64,000 nt of DNA from Pezicula radicicola (taxonomy: Eukaryota > Ascomycota > Leotiomycetes > Helotiales > Dermateaceae): the NCBI GenBank assembly GCA_003008705.1, contig PDUO01000011.1, positions 1,261,237 through 1,325,236 on the forward strand. The letters run 5' to 3'. The translations under genes and the position numbers were made by a program. The notes under the pieces are model-generated. The model saw only the letters and a program-made list of their open reading frames with translations. It made no database searches and was not told where the DNA came from. Positions 55,206-64,000 of this stretch are shown here, piece after piece (position 1 is the stretch's first letter; every line of letters starts with the position of its first letter).

Positions 55206-57441
55206 TCTGGGGGACAGGAATTATATGTTGTAAATTAGAGATGATGAGAGCGAGGACTTTTGCCTTGGCGGTATTTGGCCTGGCTTTGCGAATGAAGACA
55301 ATTCTTCAGTCGTTTGACTTGATTTGAATAACTCACTTGATTTAAGTGATTGACTTGGTTTGAGCAACTGATTTGGTTTAAAAGCCCACTTCACAAAGTA
55401 GAGAGATAGAGAAAAAATCTATCTTCGGTAAACGCTTGACGATCTTTCAAGGCTTGCGAGTCTTCTCGTAAACAGCTATGGTCGCTGCAGACTCTTTTAT
55501 AACATGATGAAAGGGTTTGAGCTTTTGGAGAAGCTCAAAAATATCCACAAGTGCGATAGCTGTTCTGAACTCTTTCGCTCACATAAAAGTAAATTCGGAG
55601 CTGCTTGTGAATACCTATTTTACGAAGAGTTATGCATCGACTCTAACATGAATTCTGGATAATCTGCTTTCTTGGAAACTGATGCCTTAGTCAATCGACA
55701 CGGTATAGTCAACTTTGAAGTCCTTAGAACAAGTTCTGGATACCTCGGCAATCTTGTCCTTTCCACACTCAAAACCTAGTTTGGGCGTTATATCCCAACA
55801 GCTGCAAGATTCATCTTTGCTTAGACGCCACTACCTTGAATACTTGCTTATAAGTGTTTATGAGCACTTGTAAAGAGGCCCAGGTTCATCTCAGATCCCC
55901 TGCTGACACGGACAATGGTCTGTAGTGCATGAATTGGGTCCGCTACTTTGGCTCTCTAACTGCTCCTATATAGAACTGCGGATATTAATCTCGCTATCTT
56001 CTTTTTGGTTTGATTGTCTTCGCGCCTCAGCATCGATGCAACGTATAAAGCCTCTTCAGTCTCAATAAATTCCAAGATACTCGACACACCTCACATAGAA
56101 CCAAACCTCAGCACTCTCAAGATTCCTGACAGCAAAATGCAACTAATTGTGAACACTCCATTCTAAACCCTTTCAGGTCTAAATATGGCCAGAAGAAGTG
56201 ACCTTCTCTGTTCCAAAATCGTGGTCTTTGGGGTTTTATGATGATGCTGGGTAATAGTATTGGTAATGATGTGATGATAAGAGTGGCTTAGTATTAACGA
56301 TTATTTCGGAGTCTTTGGGAGATTTTAAAAGAGCGGCTAGACTTTAGAGACGATTTTTCAAACTGGTGACTTTTGTAGCGGTTTTCTTAAGGTTCAAGTT
56401 TTCTTTGAGATGAGGTATTCCGCATAAAGTAGATACAGCGCTAGCAAAGAGGCATTTGAAGTTGTGAAAATCAAGGGTTTTTAGTTATTGATCCTCACAT
56501 ATTCAAGCAGCGAATGACAGGAAACAATGGACTTGTTTCTTTCTTAGTGTTGATCCCCTCGCTTACCAGGCTCGGAAGTGCTCGCTTAATCTCAAGCCAA
56601 TAACAAGTTGATCAAAAAAGATATAGCTATCCAAAAAGGCAAAGATAGAAAATTGTTCCCAAGTTGAGCTCCTAACGTAAAATTAGAACATTAAAACTTA
56701 GTATTAATACATCTGTGCGAAGTAAGAGATGTAACTTGTAAAGGACAGGAAGCCAAGATGGCAAAAAACTAAGGATGAAGCTGGAAGCTTCTCTTAGGAA
56801 AACTCTCTAGGCCTACGTAGGGCACCTTACACAGGCAGGTTTTATTATTCACTAATCCGGCAGCGTGGTCTGCAGTAGTTCGCCTCTACCATTGCCAGTT
56901 TATGTCAGGGTGACAGGGTAACTAAACAGAAGTGTTTGTTCTGTTTGTTGAATGTGAAATGGCTATTTAGGTTTTAGTAGGCCGCTGGAAGGCTGATTGT
57001 AAGGTGGTTATCTTATCTTAGTGGAGTTAGACATTACTTGCCTTGCGGTAAGCCATTTGCAAGTCAACTTATGAATTACACCTGCTACTCTCTTCTTTTT
57101 TAGCTAGAGTTCCTCAAAATGACTCGATATCTCAAGAACTAGGTTAGAGATGCCCATTATGCTACTTTGATTCTCAACTCAAGTACTACCTGAAAGGCAC
57201 TTTGTGGTTGAATCATTGAAACTGAGATTTTATGCCTCAGGAGCTCGGCTATCGGCTATCTGCGTTGTCGCGTCTTGATTCTTTATCGTCCTGGAATACT
57301 TTTATTCACTACCTCCTTCCTTCAACTTCAACTTCAACTTCAATTTCCTTGTGCGATCGCACCATCGCACCTTCCTCCAACCCCTGCACAGCAAACAACC
57401 TTTACATTAACAACATCTAGGCTTTTGCAGCATTCGCAACC
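55206..57441. other. Intergenic region
   Basis: No supported gene. 55,310-55,382 contains a loose repeat of ACTTGATTT/ACTTGGTTT-like units reminiscent of the SAP-gene intron array. The rest shows mixed composition with interrupted frames. The final 200 bp, with repeated CTTCAA units at about 57,318-57,345, lead into the second 2EXR gene. Confidence 0.5.
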
Positions 57442-59031
57442 ATGGCCTCCCTCGATCCATCGATCGCAGATGGAACGAGCATGAGAAATGAAGACGGAGA
57501 AGATACCAACGCAGCCGGGACTACTGCTGCGACGGCGTTCGAGCGCATGTTCTGGCCCATCGATACTGATGAAGATGAAAACCCAGTTCGGAACCCATAC
57601 AAGCCGAAACCCAACTTTGGAACCATCAAGCTTCTTGATTTCCGTAAGTTCCTTCTCTTCTCGATATCATAAGAGTCCAGGTTAGCGTTTGGCGCGCACT
57701 CAAATTTTGGTGTTCGTGTCAAGAGACAAGCCAAGTATCAAAGACTTAACTGATGATCATCCATAACAGCAACGGAACCCCATATCACCAGCCCTTCTCC
57801 CCCAAAACCAGCATCCCTCGATTTTGAGACTCCAAACAGGATTGGCCCAAGTTTTCGACACTTTTCGAAGCTGGCAACTGAGATCCGTCTTAAGATCTGG
57901 AAGCTCAGTCTCCCGGACGCGCGAGTCATCCACCTCAAGTATGACGTCTTTCAAAAGAGCACACAACGTCGAAAGGATGGATGGCGTCGCAGTACTCGTC
58001 GTCGTGATGTGATGGCAAAGAACCAACAGTTTTGGGGTACTTGGGTCTTTGATAACAAATTCCCTCCTATGGCTCATCATCGCATTTGCCAGGAATCGAG
58101 ATTCGTTTGCTTGGAATACTACAAGCTTATTGGATTTGGCGAGGATTGGAGATGTTTTATTGATTTTGAGAGGGATACTCTCTTTATCAACACTAATGCA
58201 GTGGTCTGGTTTTCAGATGATACTGGATATTATGAGGAGGACGGTGTCGATCGGTTCTTTCAACATGAACGAGAAGTTGTGTTGGGGGAGTATGAGCATG
58301 AAGATGACTTTGGCCACTATGATGATGATTATGGCTATGACTTTTACGATCAAGTGAGCGCTTACGGCGACGATGACCAGCCTGAAGTTCCACCAGAGGC
58401 TTTTGTTGAATACGACGGCCCAAACATCCAGCTCCCGCAGAACGACGATGCTTCCCTTGAAGAAGCTGATGACGAGGACTGCAAAGTCTTGCCTCCAAGA
58501 ATTATTCAAAAATCTAAACAACTTCGCAAAAACCTCAAAGTCCTAGCCATCAGCGAATGTCTCTACAACCATTGGCCCTTTCTCGCAGACTACGGCTCCC
58601 AGGTCACATGTTCTAACTGCGGTAATTTCCTAACAGACGACTACCATGATGATTTCATCAAAGTCATCAAAAATCTTGCAGATAGTTGGCACAGGGTTGG
58701 AGATAAGCGTCTCAAGATACAAGTCGTCACGACCGATGAAGATCACCTAAATACCGATCACCTACGTGGTCTACATTTCGCGCCAACAGCCACTTTACAT
58801 CCTATCTTGGTAGGCCATGTAGAGCAGGAAATTGGTTACATACCTTGTGCAAACTGTGAAGATAACGAATATCTCGATGTGGCGGACGATAACTGGCTGG
58901 ATTGTGACTTTCATCCTCCAAGAGCTGTTGTTGAGGTTGTGCAGTTGGTGGATTTGGAACTTATGTTTGCTATTGAGAAGGACAGACGGGCTTCATTCGA
59001 AGAACTTCCTTTTGCAGGTGAGGAGTTTTAG
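57442..59031 (+). CDS. 2EXR-domain protein, second locus
   Basis: Fungal-specific protein of unknown function. Exons 57442-57643 and 57770-59031 give 487 aa. The 126-bp intron (C|GTAAGT, branch TTAACTGAT, acceptor AACAG) keeps frame. ATG 57442 has ideal context (ACCATGG). The 2EXR core is at about 96-125: FRHFSKLATEIRLKIWKLSL then ARVIHL, followed by the family pattern HRICQESRFVCLEYY and FIDFERDTLFIN (about 170-205). A long Asp/Glu/Tyr-rich insertion (about 215-310) follows. A later part has two CxxC pairs (CSNC and CANC, about 350 and 430) that may be structural. The paralogue at 24.4 kb has an acidic insertion too, but at a different point and of unrelated sequence. Confidence 0.83.
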
Positions 59032-59566
59032 GATACTTAGGGTCTTTTAATGGTACTTCATAGCGTTCGGTTGTGAGGGAGCGAAGACCTGAGGATTTGG
59101 ATGAGTGGACCGAACTTGTCATAGGATACGGGGAGATCTTTTATGTGGGTTGTGTATTGGTTAATTGTAGGAATTTAGAGTATTATACAAAATCTTAGAT
59201 GTAATTCATGATCGTGATGTGATTGATATTTTACAAGGGGGGCGCCAAGGGCTACACAACTCACTAGGCGAGACTAAATAGGGGTAGTGTAACAGGGGCA
59301 TCTATTGGCAATAATATCGTATCTTTAATGTAAGTGTCGGTATATTCAATTATACCGATATCGATCCTTGTCAACTAACCCACTGCGTTCTACTAGTGCT
59401 TCTCACTTAGTATAGATATATATAGATCTATTAATATTAGATTTAATTTATTACTAATATCTAATAACTAAGAGAGTAGTTCTTATAGTTGAAACTAACT
59501 ATTAGGTTAATTCTAAATAGGCTTGGTTTAATATAGGCCGCTAGCTTCTAATTAGCTAGGGTAACG
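59032..59566. other. Transition from gene to RIP-mutated repeat block
   Basis: 3' flank of the 2EXR gene. Composition is ordinary to about 59,400 and then falls sharply into AT-rich DNA. The last CG dinucleotides before the depleted block are at about 59,539 and 59,564. Confidence 0.6.
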
Positions 59567-61631
59567 AGGTTTAATATATAAAATAAATAATAAATAAAAT
59601 ACTAGATATTAATATTATAATACTAAGTTAACTTAGGAATTATTAATCTAGTAGGTTATATTTAATTATAGATTAAAACTAGTATTAATATTAGTCTACT
59701 AGTTTACTCTCTATTCTATATCCCTATCTATTAGTCTTCTTTCTATTCCTTCTTTATATCCTTATTTCTATTACTTTACTTAATTTATTTAATCTCTTCT
59801 AAGTTTATATAATTTATATTAATAAGATACTTAAGAGTATTATAGATCTTACTTTTTATTATAGTATTAGTAAGGTTAATTTTACTAATAATCTATTTAA
59901 TCTCTACTATCTCTCTTTTCTTATATACCTAGTATAAATATATAATATTAATTATTAAATATTTCTCCTATATAGTACTAAGTTTAACTAGATAGTTATA
60001 AAGTAATTTAGAGTCTATATATATAATTAATAGGATTATTATTAATAGTACTTTATTAAGAGTTAACTTAATAATAACTATAATATTAAATCTATATACT
60101 AGTTTATATAGTTCTATTACTAGAATACTTCTTATAACCCTTCTATACTTAATTAATAACTAATAAAGGATATTTACTTTACTAGTAGTATTTATAAATA
60201 TAATAATATATTTAATCTATAATAATAAGTCTACTAGGTTTATAAAGGAAGTATTTATAAAAGTAATTAATTATAAAGATTTTAAATTAAGTTTTATAAA
60301 TTTAAGACCTCTAGTTAAGTTATTAATTTACTATTATAAATATTAGTTTAGAGCTTTTATATTAGTTTCCTTAGAATTAGATATCTAGATAGTAAATAAT
60401 AAGTTAAAAATAACTTTTAACTAATATATAAATATAATATAAGTACTATAGACTCTCTAGGTTATATATTAATCTTTAGATATTAGAGTCTAGTATATTA
60501 TATCTCTAATACTTATTAATATAATAGTTTTAGAAACTTTAATAATACTAAGGTTCTAGTACTATTATTACTATATAAGAGTAATTCTATCTAGTACTAT
60601 ATAAATAGTTCTACTATTAAACTTAAGGGGGTTATCTAGAGTTAGTTTTTTATATTCCTTAATAAGGAACTTAACTTTATAGAGTTCTTCTTTCTTTAGT
60701 ATAATAAACTCTCTATCTTCTAGAAATAATATATTATTAGTTTATAAGTTAATAATTTTAACTAATAGTATAAAGGTACTATAGAGTAGATATAGATTAT
60801 ATAAAGACTATTTTATATTTATTTTAGTAATATAATAAAAGTAATATATTCTATACTAGTAGTTCCTAGCTTCTAGAACTCTATATAATAGTCTTATAAC
60901 TTTTAGAATATAATCCTTAGTAATTCTAAGTTTAATTTATAGTTCTAGTAGTAGGTATATATAGAACTTATAAACTAGTATAGTTATTACTTATATATAA
61001 ACTTATAAGATATTATATAGATATAAATAAGTATATTTATTCTCTAAGAGAGTTATAAGATATAAGAGTATTTATTAATTAATCTATTATATTATTAGTA
61101 ATTTTATTAAAATAGACTATTTCTTTATATTATTATATACTTAAATAACTAAATATAATTTCTTAATATAATATAAGATAGTCTCTTAGATCTAATATTA
61201 GTTAAAAGGGGTAATATTAGGTTTAGATAATAAGATAAAGATACTATTACTAAGTTAAGAAGTAATAAGATTATTAAGTTACTAAGTATATATAAAGATA
61301 CTATATTTAAGTTAAGTATAAAGCTCTTATCTAAGAGGGAATAATTATTTACTTATATAAAACCTTTATAAGTATAGATTATTAAAATCTCTTAGATTAG
61401 TTCTTTTTATAACTAATCTAACTAATCTAACTAATCTACTAGTCCTTATTATATAATACTTATTATATAATCTCCTTACCTTATATACTACTTAGTTCTT
61501 TATACTAAGCCCCTTAGGGTCTATAGCTAAGCCTTAGACTAAGAGTCTTATTATATTTATAATACTATCTCTTATCTAGCTAGTATATCTCTATACTTAA
61601 CTAGTAACTATAGGACTTTATTAATAGACTA
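59567..61631 (-). mobile_element. RIP-saturated Ty1/copia retrotransposon relic (RT-RNase H part)
   Basis: No CA, TG or CG dinucleotide was found in about 2,065 bp, the extreme of RIP. Read on the minus strand through numerous stops, the order right to left is: a reverse transcriptase core near 61,050-60,850 (DYILKVIRLLYRVLEARNY, the counterpart of the copia LYGxPEAGxxW motif), the linker near 60,700-60,590 (PLKFNSRTI), and RNase H at about 60,330-59,760. The last includes a TDSKxLYDxL equivalent (IDSKLLYNYLVKL, about 60,030-59,960) and KSKIYNTLKYLI. Gag, protease and integrase parts and LTRs were not found. Many Trp and Gln codons are now stops, as expected from C-to-T changes on both strands. 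Inactive. Confidence 0.75.
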
Positions 61632-62110
61632 TGATTCTATTCTTCTTTCTATTATAACCCTCTTATAATCAAAGAAAACTAATAACTAATTAAAATTATA
61701 TAAGTATATTAAGACTTCTAGTATTAAGATATCTCTCTATTCTTATTATATAGAAAATAGTATAAAGTACCTTATAGTATATAATTCCTTATATTATTCT
61801 AAATATATTCTTACTAGTAGAAAGATAAAATATAATATCTATAGTCCCTTAATGAATAACTAGGTAGTACTTAAATAAGAGGAGAAGAAGCTAGTAGATT
61901 CCTAGAAGGAAGTTTAATATAAATAGTAAGTTCTCTTTAAGTAACTTATAGAATAATAGATAAAACTTCTTTATCTAAATAAATAAAGGGAATTCTTTTA
62001 TATATATATAATAGATATACTATATTATAGTTTAAAATTATTAGATAAGCTAGAAGCTATTAAAGAATTAAAATAGTAGGAAACTAAAAAGCTTTATCTT
62101 AAAATTATTC
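61632..62110. other. Less depleted AT-rich segment, possible LTR of the gypsy relic
   Basis: CA, TG and CG reappear at low frequency, beginning with ATGATT at 61,631 and AATCAAAG at about 61,670. It lies just beyond where the gypsy polyprotein seems to end on the minus strand (about 62,110), the position expected for a 3' LTR. No terminal repeat could be matched because the other end is not visible. Alternative: a piece of an unrelated element. Confidence 0.3.
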
Positions 62111-63205
62111 TCTAGTCCCCTATACCCCCCTCTTCTAATAACCTCCTTTCCGGCCTTATAGACCTAGCCTTAGCTATATCCTTATTGAACTTTAATCTCT
62201 CTAACCCCTTCTAGTTAAGTCTAGGTTTTATTAATAGAACTCTTTAAGCTTCTCTAGATAGTTAAGGTTTTCTATAGATTCTTATATATTATTTATTTTA
62301 TTATACCCTTTCTATTTAATAAGGTACTTTTATTAACCTTCCTTATTAGTTCTAATATTAATTATTTTTTTTATATTATATATATCTAGATTATTTTTAA
62401 ATAAGAGTTTAATATTTATTACTACTAGTATATTTTCTTTTATTAGTTCTAATAAGGATATATAAAATATAAAGTATAATTAAGATTTTTTAGATAATTT
62501 AATATAATAATTAACTAGTTTAATTTTCTCTAATATCTTAAATAGTTCTAACTTTTTAAAGTTAAGTTTTATACTTAGTTATATTATTTTAATATTTTTT
62601 TTTAATAGATATATTTTATCTCTTCTCTCTAGTAGAGGTTCTATACTATACTTACTATTTATATATTTTACTATTCTTAAATTATAGAATTTAATTTCCT
62701 TAGTTAGATACTAGTATAATTTCTATAGATTACTTACTATAACTATAGTTTATTAGACTCTTATCTTATTTAGTTATAGTTATTAATATACTTCTAGTTA
62801 AAATCTATAATTTATAAAGAATAATAATATCCTAATAGACTTACTCTTAGTATTATTATATATAAATTATACTAATAATAATAGTTTTACTTAGTTATCT
62901 TACTATTAATTAATATAACTATATAAGTATTATTCTAATATTTAATTTAGATATTCTATTTATCTATCTATCTATAAGTAGAATACTATAGAGAGCTTAT
63001 AGTTTACTTCTAACTATACTATAAATAATATCTAGAATTTTAATATAAAAAACTTATCTCTATTTAATATAATCTCTTCTAGTAATCTATACTAGTTTAT
63101 AATAACTCTTAGAAATATATATACTAATTCTTTAGTATTACTACTTTCTTTATATAGTATAAAGTATCTATATTTAGTTAATCTATCTATAACTATAATG
63201 GTTCT
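62110..63205 (-). mobile_element. RIP-degraded Ty3/gypsy chromovirus relic (integrase and chromodomain)
   Basis: On the minus strand, starting abruptly at about 63,205, the translated remnant reads VIDRLTKYRYFILYKESSN, then LNRDKFF where an SDRDxxF catalytic motif is expected, and further on an ERRDKIYLLKKNIK segment and KLNFKKLELFKILEKI. A chromodomain follows at about 62,340-62,235 (KYLIK-stop-KGY ... ESIENLNYLEKLKEF), the mark of chromoviruses. Stops replace Trp and Gln codons. The second catalytic Asp of the DDE triad reads as Asn, and the first is lost with the missing 5' part. From about 62,190 to 63,198 there is no CA, TG or CG. Reverse transcriptase and gag are absent, so the copy is truncated as well as mutated. 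Confidence 0.75.
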
Positions 63206-64000
63206 AACAACGTACCTATTCCTAGAGTAACTTAGTTAAATAGAAGATTATTATTCTAAGCTAGAAGCTACTAAGAACCGTTATATAATATTACTTTATA
63301 TATATAGTCAAGCTTTANTTAAGCTCTCTTCTCTCCCTAGTCTAGAATTCTATATATTTTCTACCTCTATAACTTATATAGCTATAGTCTAAGTATAGAT
63401 TATTATATTATTCTAGACTCGTTGAACTACTCCTAGGAAGGAAATATAATATCCTGAATAAAAGAGCTAGAACTTGAATTAGAACTATAACTACCTCGAT
63501 ATATATAGGTATAGAATAGAACTCTAGAACTAGAACTCGAAGCTCTAAATTACTTCAGGAAAGAACTATAAGACTAGAAAACTAGAACCCGAACCTTGGA
63601 CTTCTAAAAGACCTAGATATCTATTTAACTATAAAAAGAAAGAACCTCTGAAACTATAACCTAAGGGACCTATATAACTGAAACTATAGCTCCGTCTCGA
63701 AAAGGAAAGGAAGCCGCTAGTACTACAGCTAAACTATTAGTATCGTCTACTTCTTGGACTACCCTAGTAGGGGACCTAGAACCTAGTATAGAACTAGATA
63801 TAGAAATTAAATAGTTATATCAAGAGAACTTAGAACTAGCTTAATTATTACTTGAGACTAAGATAGAAGCCTAAGCCTAGGATAGGTCTAGACCTTTATT
63901 TAAACTAGAACTAAATAACTAGAATAGTCTTATTATAGAGTTAGTCAAGGCCCTAACTATAGTATACTAAATATCTATAGGAGTAGTTATTCCCTTTATC
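63206..64000 (+). mobile_element. Partly RIP-mutated repeat, possibly gag-like; runs off the window
   Basis: Composition shifts at 63,199-63,206: CA, TG and CG occur again and G+C rises. The plus strand is rich in GAACTAGAACTCGAA-like units between 63,450 and 63,600. From about 63,745 a stop-interrupted plus-strand frame shows a charged helical character (LYQENLELA, LLLETKIEA, SLIIELVKALTIVY), reminiscent of retroelement Gag N-termini. That identification is weak. Base 63,318 is an N. The element continues beyond 64,000. Confidence 0.35.

Noticed and set aside
1..64000. CRISPR arrays, bacterial operons, ribosome binding sites or riboswitches
   Set aside because: The sequence is eukaryotic nuclear DNA; tandem repeats present are micro- and minisatellites without spacer architecture.
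59400..64000. Centromere or telomere
   Set aside because: No telomeric TTAGGG arrays. AT-richness is explained by RIP-mutated retrotransposon relics; a centromere cannot be inferred from 4.5 kb.

Overview
The window is nuclear DNA of a filamentous ascomycete (Pezizomycotina). The evidence is 42-126 bp introns with GT(A/G)AGT-like donors, CTAAC/CTGAC branch points and short spacing to AG; fungal-specific families (2EXR-domain proteins, Rrn9, microsomal P450s, NCS1 Fur-type transporter, Cln-type cyclin); and a terminal AT-rich block with the signature of repeat-induced point mutation (RIP). The species cannot be named from sequence alone.

1-16.3 kb is gene-dense and conserved. It holds divergent mitoribosomal genes uL4m and mL38, a divergent NCS1 nucleobase transporter and orotidine-5'-phosphate decarboxylase, divergent NOP7 (60S biogenesis) and PIG-U/GAB1 (GPI transamidase), a small basic protein, and the RNA polymerase I factor RRN9. 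Four of these eight genes serve ribosome production.

17-23.6 kb is an accessory oxidative group: an FAD-dependent monooxygenase and two divergent cytochrome P450s, with no backbone synthase in view. 24.4-29.9 kb carries a 2EXR-domain protein with an acidic repeat and, divergently, a 1299-aa disordered protein with a hydrophobic C-terminal tail (Mtc4-like).

30-59 kb is sparse. It contains a DEDD 3'-5' exonuclease followed by a frameshifted relative of it; a 245-aa protein with a consensus PIP box (PCNA-binding motif) and four CxxC pairs; a G1 cyclin with a very long upstream region; candidate unrecognised genes at 48.6-51.7 kb close to a cluster of ACGCGT (MCB) sites; a SAP-domain protein; and a second 2EXR protein.

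59.5-64 kb has no intact gene. About 2 kb (59,567-61,631) and about 1 kb (62,190-63,198) have essentially no CpA, TpG or CpG. Translating through the stops shows a Ty1/copia reverse transcriptase-RNase H relic and a Ty3/gypsy integrase-chromodomain relic, both on the minus strand. The last 0.8 kb is less mutated and may be another element.

Exon boundaries were set by eye from splice signals and frame continuity. Every multi-exon model recommended here keeps frame from ATG to stop.
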